A DNA stretch of 6,477 nucleotides from an uncultured Clostridia bacterium (GTDB lineage Bacteria; Bacillota; Clostridia; Christensenellales; CAG-138), in contig CALGGM010000015.1 of the NCBI GenBank assembly GCA_937915925.1, positions 1 to 6,477 on the forward strand. Direction: 5' to 3'. Below are positions 1 through 5,810 of the stretch, piece after piece (positions within the stretch are counted from its first letter, which is position 1; each line of letters starts with the position of its first letter). The position numbers were made by a program, and so were the translations under genes. A model generated the notes under the pieces. That model did no database searches. It worked only from the letters and a program-made list of their open reading frames with translations, and had not been told where the DNA came from.

Positions 1-2
1 CA

Positions 3-97
3 TGTGTCATTCTGAGGAGCAAAGCGACGAAGAATCTCCATGCAGGATGGTATTCGGAGATCCTTCGTCGCCGCAAGCGGCGTCTCAGGATGACACA
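3..97. repeat. Palindromic element, array copy 1
   Basis: This is an imperfect inverted repeat. The left arm begins TGTCATTCTGAG (5) and reaches GAATCTCC (39). The right arm begins GGAGATCCTTCGTCG (56) and ends CTCAGGATGACA (95). The ends extend to TGTGTCA/TGACACA in this copy. The right arm carries its own hairpin, CGCCGC-AA-GCGGCG (69-82). It resembles the TGTCATTCTGAG-type intergenic palindromes that I recall from many clostridial and other genomes. The family name is uncertain. Confidence 0.85.
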
Positions 98-233
98 CCG
101 AGGCACGGGACAGGACCGATGGCGTTGGTGCTTTTTTGACAGTGCGCCGAGGGTTCTCCACTTCGGTACATAGGCAGATCGCGAATTGCTCGCGCGTACC
201 ATCGTCCCTACGAGTAATGGACACAAGCAACAT

Positions 234-326
234 GTGTCATTCTGAGGCGCGAAGCGACGAAGAATCTCCATGTCGGATGTTAATCGGAGATCCTTCGTCG
301 CCGCAAGCGGCGTCTCAGGATGACAC
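234..326. repeat. Palindromic element, array copy 2
   Basis: The architecture matches copy 1, with GTGTCATTCTGAG at the left end and CTCAGGATGACAC at the right. The loop differs from copy 1 (ATGTCGGATGTTAATC instead of ATGCAGGATGGTATTC). The inner CGCCGC-AA-GCGGCG hairpin is kept. Confidence 0.85.
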
Positions 327-463
327 GCCGAGATGCCGGACAGAACCGATGGCGTTGGTGCTTTTTTGACAGTGCGCCAAGGGGTCTCCGCTTCGGTACA
401 TAGGCAGATCGCGAATTGCTCGCGCGTACCATCGTCCCTACGAGTAATGGACACAAGCAACAT

Positions 464-556
464 GTGTCATTCTGAGGCGCGAAGCGACGAAGAATCTCCA
501 TGTCGGATGTTAATCGGAGATCCTTCGTCGCCGCAAGCGGCTTCTCAGGATGACAC
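464..556. repeat. Palindromic element, array copy 3
   Basis: This copy is almost identical to copy 2, including the loop. One visible change (GCGGCTTCTCAGG instead of GCGGCGTCTCAGG) shortens the inner hairpin by one pair. The spacer that follows is cut off near 622. Confidence 0.85.
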
Positions 557-665
557 GCCGAGGTGCCGGACAGAACCGATGGCGTTGGTTCGTTTTTTTG
601 ACAGTACGCCAAGGGTTCTCCCTTCCCGCGATCCATCTTCAGCAAAAAGTAGACGTTTTTCTGCG

Positions 666-722
666 TACCACCTCATCCGTCGTCTGACGACGACACCTTC
701 CCCTCGGAGGGGAAGGCTTTTG
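666..722. repeat. Two-hairpin intergenic repeat element
   Basis: The element opens with ACCACCTCATCCGTC and has a first hairpin CGTCGT-CTG-ACGACG (678-692). It then has ACACCTTCCCCTC with a second hairpin of 9-10 pairs, CCTTCCCCTC/GAGGGGAAGG (696-716). The order (CC-rich head, small variable hairpin, then a CC-rich/GG-rich hairpin) is the same as in the two elements inside the large membrane protein gene at 1821-1874 and 1971-2025. It is distinct from the 230-bp tandem array to its left. It lies downstream of the operon terminator and encodes nothing recognisable. Confidence 0.7.
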
Positions 723-734
723 GCAGCAGAAACA

Positions 735-757
735 CAAAAGCCCCCAATGCGGGGGCT
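735..757 (-). terminator. Rho-independent terminator of the yigZ operon
   Basis: Read on the minus strand, the stem is AGCCCCC, a 5-base loop GCATT, then GGGGGCT followed by TTTGTG. The hairpin begins within six bases of the hydrolase stop codon (763-765), so it closes the three-gene transcript. Confidence 0.85.
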
Positions 758-762
758 GTGGA

Positions 763-1692
763 TCAAAGATGCGCGGAAAGCCAAGGCAGGACGGCGGCGG
801 CGTAGCCGTCGGGATTGCGCATGGCGGATTCGGCGTGGACCGCGCCGGGTGAGGACCATTGCTGCTTCTCGGGCGCGGCGCAGGCGTCATAGAGCTTTTG
901 CATCATGGGGTACGGTACGAAGCTGTCCTTGTCGCCGTGGATGAAAAGGGTCGGCGTCTTCGAGCGGGTGACCGCCGTGATCGGCGACATGTCCGAATAG
1001 CGCGCGTGCGCCAGGATGTATGCAATCGGTTTTCCGAGCGCGCGAATGAGCGGGAATTTCCCCTTCATCGTGCTTCGGAATTCGTCCTCCGCGGAGGTGA
1101 ACGAGCAGTCCGCAACGGCGCATTTCACCTGCTTCGGAAGCGTCTTGCCCGTGGAGATCAGAACCGTCGCCGCGCCCATCGAAACGCCCATGATCGCGAT
1201 CGAAAGGTCGCTGCCGTAGCGTTCAAGGAGCAGATCGAGCCAGCACAGAAGGTCCTCGGATTCCTTCGCGCCGTAGGTCAGATACCGTCCCTCGCTCTCG
1301 CCCTGCGCGCGCTGCGAGACGGCAAGCACGGCATACCCGGCGTTGTACACGATGTCGAAGCTCTTGCCGAAATCCCACCACGGGAAGCTGTGCCAGCCGT
1401 GCAGGATGACCGCGACCTTCTTCGTACCGCCGTTCGGGAAGAACCGCGCAGAAAGCTTCGTGCCGTCCTTGGCGGTCATCGAAAGGGCGTCGTAGGGCAG
1501 CGCGTCGAAATACGTCTTGGTGTCAAAGCGCATCCGCACGAGCGGCGCAGGGTCCTTCTCACGCGCGTCGAAGACCTTTCGGATCGTCTTGCGGTTCGCG
1601 CCGAACGCAAAGTGAAACATGTACAGCGCGCCCGCGAAGACGGTGAGGCAGATCGCCCCAAAAACAATCAATAGGATCCAGTACCACTGCAT
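763..1692 (-). CDS. Membrane-anchored alpha/beta hydrolase (serine hydrolase, YqkD/COG1073-like)
   Basis: This 309-residue protein is an alpha/beta-hydrolase-fold enzyme of unknown substrate. Residues 5-27 form one hydrophobic membrane span, followed by basic residues (RKTIRK), which suggests that the catalytic part faces the cytoplasm. The oxyanion-loop motif HGW is at 98-100. The nucleophile elbow GVSMG is at 169-173, making Ser171 the nucleophile. The acid is probably Asp256 in HGDKDSFVP, and His286 in GAVHAES completes the triad. Length and layout match the Bacillus YqkD-type family, whose members also have an N-terminal span. The ATG lies 6 bases after the stop of the upstream gene and has only a weak ribosome site, so translation is probably coupled. 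The TGA is followed at once by a terminator. The fold is secure; the substrate (ester, lipid or peptide) is not known. Confidence 0.9.
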   Translation of the reverse strand: MQWYWILLIVFGAICLTVFAGALYMFHFAFGANRKTIRKVFDAREKDPAPLVRMRFDTKTYFDALPYDALSMTAKDGTKLSARFFPNGGTKKVAVILHGWHSFPWWDFGKSFDIVYNAGYAVLAVSQRAQGESEGRYLTYGAKESEDLLCWLDLLLERYGSDLSIAIMGVSMGAATVLISTGKTLPKQVKCAVADCSFTSAEDEFRSTMKGKFPLIRALGKPIAYILAHARYSDMSPITAVTRSKTPTLFIHGDKDSFVPYPMMQKLYDACAAPEKQQWSSPGAVHAESAMRNPDGYAAAVLPWLSAHL

Positions 1693-1698
1693 AGCGTT

Positions 1699-4311
1699 TT
1701 ATCCATTCATTCTGATGATCGGGTTTCTGACGATCGGACGTCGCGCCGGCTGCTCCTTTTCGCGCAGCACGCGCGGTCCGTTCTGTTCAACGGGAACCGG
1801 CTCCGGTTCGGGCTCAACCTCTTGCCTCCCCTGTGCAAGGGAGGGTGGCACGCGGAGCGTGTCGGGAGGGTTGTCCGGCTTGGGCGGGACGTCGAGGACG
1901 ACGTCCCCTACGATCGTATTTGCAGGGTTGCGCTCCGGTTCGACGAGAGCGGGTTCGTCCGACTCAACGGCTTGCCTCCCCTGTGCAAGGGGAGGTGCCG
2001 AATGAACATGAGGCGGAGGGGTTGTCCCGAGAGTGTTGTCCATCCGCGGCACGGTCGGCATGACCGGCGGCACAATGGGATTCGGATGATACGGCGGCAG
2101 AACCTTTGTATCGTAGATCGGTTCGTTGTCGATCGGAATGATCGGAATCTCCGGTTCCGGGCGCGGTTCCGTCTTCGGCTTCTGCACCGGCACGGTCAGC
2201 GTATCGCTTGTCGCACGCTGCGCGGGCTGTGGCTTTTGCACCGGCTCCGTCTTGCGCTCGTCCGTAGGCTTAACAGGCGTCGGCTTCCGCACCGACACGG
2301 CCCTTGTCCCGTCATCCGTGCGGGTCGCCTGCGGCTTCTGTGTCGGGATGATCCTGGTGCCGTCGTCCGTGCGGGTCGCCTGCGGTTTTTGTGTCGGGAT
2401 GACCCTTGTCCCGTCGTCCGTGCGGTGTGCCTGCTGAGTGGTCTTCGGCGGGACCACGCGGACCCCGTCCGCGTCGAGGCGCACCGGCGTGCGGTCCGTT
2501 CTTTGCGACGGTTCGGATTCGGTTCCGAAGCGCTCGCGCATGCCCTTTTCGTAGAGCGCGCGCCGCGCCTTTGCCTCCTCCTCGGTCAGCTCGCCGTAGT
2601 CGCGCAGCTTGATCGGCGCCGTATACCCGAACTGCTCGGTCGGCGCATCGGAGAAGAGCTGCTTGTCCATGCGGCGCTTGGTCGCGCGCATGGCGCGTTC
2701 CATATCCTCCTCGAACTCGGGCGGAAGCTTTGCCTTGATCTGCAGCTCGATGATGAACAGCACGATGCAGATGACGGCGCACACGCCTGCGACGGTCACG
2801 CCGATCAGCGCGCCGGTCTTCAGCACGCCGCTGTACTTCGCGTCGAGGTCCTGCATGTAGGGATTCTGCGTATAGACATAGACCGGATCGTTCTTGAGGT
2901 CGGCAAGCTCTTTAAGCCCCGACAGGTCGAGGCGGATCGTCTCGGAGCTGCACGGCTGTCCCGCGGGATCGACCGCGTCGAGCCGGAAGCGAAGCTCCTG
3001 CACGCCGTCCAGCTGATAGGTCTGCGTATAATAGGTCTCGCCCTTCAAAAGCTCGTCATAGGAGACGACCTCGCCGAACAGCGTCAGTTCATTGAGTACG
3101 GCGCGGTAGATCTTGACGTCGCCGTAGTTTCGGATCTCAAACTGGATCGACGCGCAGAGCTTGCCGGTCTCGTCATAATAGGGCGACTGCAGCACGACGT
3201 ACAGTCCGATGCGCACGTCGTCGGAGCCGACGTACGGCACGACGTGGAACGCGTTGACGTCCTCCAGCGCGATCGGATCGTTTTGGAAATCGACGGCGGT
3301 CAGATGGAAGCGCACGGTCCTGCCGGTCTCGGACGAGACGGCGGGCGCGACGGTATACAGGATGGACTTGGACTGATCGGGCGCAAGGTCGAACGCGTTT
3401 TCGATGGGCGTGTTGATCTCGTCGAACACGCGGATATCGGTCACGGTGCGGTTGCCGGCGTTGCGAACCGTCACGGCAAAGGTCGTCCCCTCCGCCGTCG
3501 CCGGATATGCCTCGGTCGAGATGCGAAGATCGACGACGAACGAGCCGACGGACAGCGGCGTTTCCATCCGCGTGACCATCTCGCGAAGCCGCGCCACGTA
3601 CTCGACGCGCGGCGCGAACGTCATGTCGTTCTTGCCCATCTGATACTCGACGCTGACCGTACACGAATCGCCCGCGACGAGCTCATCTTTGGGAAGCGCA
3701 ATCGACTGCATGCTCTGCTCGGGGTCGTAGAGCTTCAGCCCGCTCATGTCAAAATCGGTGCGGTTTTCGATGTGATACTCGACGGTGAACGTCTCGCCGA
3801 GCCGCACAAGCTCGTCCGCGCAAACCGCGTAGACCGTCAGCTCCGGCACGACAAAGCGCTCGACGGTCATGGACGCCGTCGCCACGCGCTTGTGGGTCAA
3901 AAACGTTGCGTCGCCCGTCTCGGGATCGATGACGGTTTCCGCCTCGTCCCACGAAAGCATATAGGTGATCTCGACGCCGAGCTGATCGTCGGCGACCGGG
4001 ACGTTCTCAAGATGGAACTCCTTCGTCCCTCCCGCGAGCACGAGGATCGATTCGGTGAGGATCATCTCGCGGTTCTCGTATCCGCCGGTGAGCTTGCCGT
4101 TCGTCAGGGAGTAGTCGGCGTCGGAGGTGTTGCGGATGGTAAAGAGCAGGTCCGGGATCGTGCCCGCGCCCTCGAGCTCCGGCGCCGGATCGCAGGTGAT
4201 CTCCAGCTTGATCGGATGCTCGTCGGCTTCCTCCGAAACGCCGCGCGCAGGGAACAACCCCCCCGCGAAAACGAGCGCGGCGATCAGAACGAGGATCCGA
4301 AAACGCTTCAT
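1699..4311 (-). CDS. Large single-pass surface protein with Ig-like ectodomain and long repeat-bearing tail
   Basis: The product has 870 residues and I do not recognise a named family. Residues 1-25 are a signal peptide (MKRFR then a hydrophobic run ending near PARG). Residues 30-460 are beta-rich, with spaced motifs such as VRNAGNRTVTDIRVFDEI (282-299) and FEIRNYGDVKIYRAVL (391-406). These resemble CARDB/DUF11-type Ig-like domains, probably three or four. One membrane span lies at about 499-523, followed by basic residues, so the C-terminal ~345 residues should be cytoplasmic. That tail has a charged stretch (530-600), 17-residue repeats (630-670), and a Pro/Thr/Glu-rich region containing two copies of PLAQGRQ or SLAQGRQ (774-780, 824-830) that come from palindromic DNA repeats. 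There is no sortase or SLH motif. It is the middle gene of the operon, 16 bases after yigZ. A start at 4344 is possible but would overlap yigZ and precede the signal peptide. An adhesion, sensing or envelope-scaffold role is only a guess. Confidence 0.9.
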   Translation of the reverse strand: MKRFRILVLIAALVFAGGLFPARGVSEEADEHPIKLEITCDPAPELEGAGTIPDLLFTIRNTSDADYSLTNGKLTGGYENREMILTESILVLAGGTKEFHLENVPVADDQLGVEITYMLSWDEAETVIDPETGDATFLTHKRVATASMTVERFVVPELTVYAVCADELVRLGETFTVEYHIENRTDFDMSGLKLYDPEQSMQSIALPKDELVAGDSCTVSVEYQMGKNDMTFAPRVEYVARLREMVTRMETPLSVGSFVVDLRISTEAYPATAEGTTFAVTVRNAGNRTVTDIRVFDEINTPIENAFDLAPDQSKSILYTVAPAVSSETGRTVRFHLTAVDFQNDPIALEDVNAFHVVPYVGSDDVRIGLYVVLQSPYYDETGKLCASIQFEIRNYGDVKIYRAVLNELTLFGEVVSYDELLKGETYYTQTYQLDGVQELRFRLDAVDPAGQPCSSETIRLDLSGLKELADLKNDPVYVYTQNPYMQDLDAKYSGVLKTGALIGVTVAGVCAVICIVLFIIELQIKAKLPPEFEEDMERAMRATKRRMDKQLFSDAPTEQFGYTAPIKLRDYGELTEEEAKARRALYEKGMRERFGTESEPSQRTDRTPVRLDADGVRVVPPKTTQQAHRTDDGTRVIPTQKPQATRTDDGTRIIPTQKPQATRTDDGTRAVSVRKPTPVKPTDERKTEPVQKPQPAQRATSDTLTVPVQKPKTEPRPEPEIPIIPIDNEPIYDTKVLPPYHPNPIVPPVMPTVPRMDNTLGTTPPPHVHSAPPLAQGRQAVESDEPALVEPERNPANTIVGDVVLDVPPKPDNPPDTLRVPPSLAQGRQEVEPEPEPVPVEQNGPRVLREKEQPARRPIVRNPIIRMNG
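1821..1874 (-). repeat. Palindromic repeat inside coding sequence, copy B
   Basis: On the minus strand the element runs ACAACCCTCCC, then a GC-rich hairpin around ACGCTCCGCGT, then CCACCCTCCCTTGCACAGGGGAGGCAAG in two blocks (the last part is CCCTCCCT-TGCAC-AGGGGAGG). It is translated in frame as residues 814-830 (NPPDTLRV, then PPSLAQGRQ). Compared with copy A it lacks one C before the first T and has one more after it, so the frame is kept. Confidence 0.85.
1971..2025 (-). repeat. Palindromic repeat inside coding sequence, copy A
   Basis: This copy has the same ends as copy B (ACAACC at the 5' side, GGGGAGGCAAG at the 3' side) and lies exactly 150 bases (50 codons) upstream of it within the gene. 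The final hairpin is perfect here: CCTCCCCT-TGCAC-AGGGGAGG. It is translated as residues 763-780 (TTPPPHVHSA, then PPLAQGRQ). The middle hairpin region is different from copy B, so it is not simply a clean duplicate. Confidence 0.85.
2302..2424 (-). repeat. 51-bp in-frame tandem repeat (17-residue units)
   Basis: The unit RTDDGTRVIPTQKPQAT begins at residues 630, 647 and 664. Two units are full and the third keeps only RTDDGTR. A decayed unit, RLDADGVRVVPPKTTQQAH, precedes them at 611-629. DNA identity between units is high, which points to recent slippage or unequal exchange. The repeats lie in the predicted cytoplasmic tail. Confidence 0.9.
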
Positions 4312-4315
4312 AGTT

Positions 4316-4321
4316 CCCTCC
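4316..4321 (-). promoter_or_regulatory. Ribosome binding site that sets the start of the 870-residue protein
   Basis: GGAGGG lies 4 bases before the ATG at 4309-4311. It supports this start over an in-frame ATG at 4342-4344, because the chosen start places the signal peptide at the N-terminus and avoids overlap with yigZ. Confidence 0.8.
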
Positions 4322-4327
4322 GAAAAT

Positions 4328-4954
4328 TCAGTCGTTCGGTGCAAAACCGAAGTAGCCTTCGCCCGACGGGACCGCTTCGATGCGTCCCTCCGTGCGATCG
4401 GACAGTGCCTTTAAAAACGCGTCGGCTTCCGCCGTGCGGCAGCGAAACGTGCAAAGGATGTCTGCGCCGTAGTCCGCGTGCTCGATCGCGCCGAAGCGCT
4501 CAAACACGCTCCATGCCGCGTTGCGGTACGCGTACGGCACGGACGCGGAAAACGTCGTGCAGGGCTCCATGGACACAAGACCCGCAGCGTCCACGGCGTC
4601 TGACGCGGAGCGCGTGTAGGCGCGAACCAATCCGCCTGCGCCGAGAAGGATTCCGCCGAAGTAGCGCGTAGAGACGACAAGCACGTCGTAAAGATCGCGC
4701 TTTTTTAAGACCTCCATCATCGGCAGTCCCGCGGTCCCCTGCGGCTCGCCGTCGTCACTGTAGCGCGCCGCGCCGGAACGGAGCCGATAGGCAAAGCAGT
4801 TGTGCGTGGCGTCCCAATGCTGCTTTCGGATGCGCTCGAGAATCTGAAGCGCTTCCGCTTCGTCACTGACCGGAAAACAGCGCCCGATAAAGCGCGAGCG
4901 GTTGACGACATATTCGGTTTCCGACGCCGTTTGAACGGTGCGATACGGCTTCAA
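4328..4954 (-). CDS. yigZ: YigZ/IMPACT-family protein (UPF0029), TTG start
   Basis: This 208-residue protein has the usual length of bacterial YigZ (YvyE in Bacillus). The N-terminal UPF0029 domain (about 1-125) shows NRSRFIG (18-24), THNCFAYR (50-57), DDGEPQGTAG (67-76), TRYFGG (96-101) and GAGGLVRAY (105-113). The C-terminal ~135-200 fits the DUF1949 ferredoxin-like domain. Eukaryotic IMPACT relatives regulate the kinase GCN2; the bacterial role is unsettled, with RNA or ribosome binding proposed. The start is TTG at 4952-4954: an in-frame TAG lies six codons upstream, there is no ATG or GTG before the conserved block, and KPYRTV is the usual family N-terminus. AAAGG lies about 13 bases upstream, which is a long spacing. 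It is the first gene of the operon, about 30 bases after the predicted transcription start. Confidence 0.95.
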   Translation of the reverse strand: MKPYRTVQTASETEYVVNRSRFIGRCFPVSDEAEALQILERIRKQHWDATHNCFAYRLRSGAARYSDDGEPQGTAGLPMMEVLKKRDLYDVLVVSTRYFGGILLGAGGLVRAYTRSASDAVDAAGLVSMEPCTTFSASVPYAYRNAAWSVFERFGAIEHADYGADILCTFRCRTAEADAFLKALSDRTEGRIEAVPSGEGYFGFAPND

Positions 4955-4992
4955 CGCGGTTTGGATGCCTTTCTATACAGATTTTCAATTGT

Positions 4993-5021
4993 ATTATAAC
5001 AAACCCGGCACCCGTTTGCAA
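4993..5021 (-). promoter_or_regulatory. Sigma-A promoter of the yigZ operon
   Basis: On the minus strand the -35 is TTGCAA (5016-5021), the spacer is 17 bases, and the -10 is a perfect TATAAT (4993-4998) with an extended TG one base before it (TGTTATAAT). Transcription should start near 4986, giving a leader of about 30 bases before the TTG. Confidence 0.85.
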
Positions 5022-5061
5022 GCGATGCCGGAATCGTTCACAGAACGGATGCAATTCGGAC

Positions 5062-5086
5062 AAAAAAGCCCTCCTTTGAGGAGGGC
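5062..5086 (-). terminator. Rho-independent terminator after the 5110-5688 gene
   Basis: On the minus strand the stem is GCCCTCCT, loop CAA, AGGAGGGC, followed by TTTTTT. It lies 24 bases past the TGA at 5110-5112 and isolates that gene from the yigZ promoter. Confidence 0.9.
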
Positions 5087-5109
5087 AAACGATTTTGATT
5101 CGTATTCGG

Positions 5110-5688
5110 TCAATACGCTGCACCGTTCCAATCTTCCAGCAAAGGCGCGTTGTCTGCGGTGAGAAAGATCCGATATGTTTTAGCTTCCGGTCCTTCGCCG
5201 ATCTGCGCGGTCATTTCCTCGCCGATCCGGAGCACGACCCAGACGTCGTAATTCGAATGTCCGTCGTTATAGTCGATCAGGCATCCGTTTCGTTCCATAC
5301 GGGCATAGAACCGATCCTCGAGCGCGAGCTTTGTCATCCCCATATTGTCGGGCTGAAACGTGTGGACGGTCCCTTCCGGATCGAGCACATACAGCATGCT
5401 CATTTCACCGGGCTTCAGAGTCGGCAACAGGCCGGAGCCGTCCGCAAAATACACATCCTCGTAAACCGTGACGCCCAGGATTTCGACCGTCGTACCGACC
5501 AGAAACACAAATTGTCCGTCCAGCGTATCCGCCTGCATGGAATGCATTTTTTCGATCCGATACAATACCGCTTCATAGACGACCGATCCTCCGTCTGTGA
5601 GTACGTAGCGCTTCGGAATGCATAGAACCGCAAGCACCACGACCGCGGCAAGAACGGCGATCAGAACAACGATTCCTTTTTTCTTCAT
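5110..5688 (-). CDS. Membrane-anchored extracytoplasmic protein of unknown function
   Basis: The product has 192 residues and no family I can name with confidence. MKKK is followed by a hydrophobic span (about 5-24). Three lysines before the span predict that the rest is outside. Cys23 ends the span, but the preceding Ala-Val-Leu is not a proper lipobox, so a lipoprotein is unlikely. The segment DGGSVVYEAVLYRIEKMH (32-49) resembles a short DGG-x-Y-x-A-x-x-Y-x-I motif that I recall in small clostridial exported proteins. A beta-rich body follows, ending in LLEDWNGAAY. The ATG has a good ribosome site, GAGGAA, seven bases upstream. The gene appears to be transcribed alone, between the mscL terminator and its own terminator. 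Confidence 0.85.
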   Translation of the reverse strand: MKKKGIVVLIAVLAAVVVLAVLCIPKRYVLTDGGSVVYEAVLYRIEKMHSMQADTLDGQFVFLVGTTVEILGVTVYEDVYFADGSGLLPTLKPGEMSMLYVLDPEGTVHTFQPDNMGMTKLALEDRFYARMERNGCLIDYNDGHSNYDVWVVLRIGEEMTAQIGEGPEAKTYRIFLTADNAPLLEDWNGAAY

Positions 5689-5716
5689 GCGTTTTTTCCT
5701 CAGTTTCCGATGTTTC

Positions 5717-5730
5717 TGTATATATAGACA
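5717..5730 (-). promoter_or_regulatory. Possible -10 region or operator before the 5110-5688 gene
   Basis: TGTCTATATATACA on the minus strand contains TATATA and is close to a palindrome (TGT to ACA). It sits about 30-45 bases before the ATG at the right place for a -10. No convincing -35 is found 16-18 bases upstream, so the call is weak. Confidence 0.3.
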
Positions 5731-5761
5731 ACGATGAACGCGAAAATGTTACATCTTTTTT

Positions 5762-5792
5762 AAAAAAAGAGCGCCGAAAATGACGCTCTTTT
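5762..5792 (-). terminator. Rho-independent terminator after mscL
   Basis: On the minus strand AAAAGAGCG, a 10-base loop, and CGCTCTTTTTTT form a stem with a T-run, starting 18 bases after the mscL TAA. The A-run on the other side of the stem could let it work in both directions, but no plus-strand gene is seen. Confidence 0.85.
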
Positions 5793-5810
5793 GCATTTGC
5801 GCCGAAACTG

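Larger units (their letters stand above)
1..622. repeat. Tandem array of a 230-bp unit (two full copies and one partial)
   Basis: The unit begins with CATGTGTCATTCTGAGG at 1, 231 and 461, so the period is exactly 230 bases. Copies one and two are complete. Copy three follows the unit to about 622 with a small insertion in the T-run near 591-600, then diverges. Each unit is a palindrome of about 93-95 bases plus a spacer of about 135 bases. The spacer contains a T-run followed by GACAGT and a small hairpin (CGCGA, 5-base loop, TCGCG). Copies two and three share bases in the palindrome loop that copy one lacks, which suggests a later duplication of that part. Open frames crossing the array read the same peptide repeatedly and are not genes. 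The array may continue left of the window. Confidence 0.95.

Noticed and set aside
1..622. CRISPR array
   Set aside because: The unit is 230 bases, spacers are near-identical rather than unique, and no cas gene is present.
1..762. Insertion sequence or transposon
   Set aside because: There is no transposase frame and no target-site duplication that I can define. The palindromes could be non-autonomous elements, but this cannot be shown here.
136..944. Open frames over the left repeat array on both strands
   Set aside because: Their translations repeat with the 230-bp unit, run through palindromes and have no ribosome sites or family resemblance. They are repeat artefacts.
859..1674. A 271-codon plus-strand frame opposite the hydrolase
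   Set aside because: It is Arg-rich, without motifs, and fully inside a gene with an intact catalytic triad. It is a mirror frame.
1822..4671. A 949-codon open frame on the plus strand
   Set aside because: It is antisense to the membrane protein and yigZ genes, has an Arg/His/Leu-rich composition without domains, and no ribosome site. High GC in the real genes' third positions explains its openness.
4955..5061. Riboswitch or leader RNA before yigZ
   Set aside because: The predicted leader is only about 30 bases, too short for a riboswitch. The hairpin at 5062-5086 lies upstream of the promoter and belongs to the previous gene.
5110..5688. Lipoprotein
   Set aside because: Cys23 follows Ala-Val-Leu, which does not fit a lipobox (small residue needed just before the Cys). 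A plain membrane anchor fits better.
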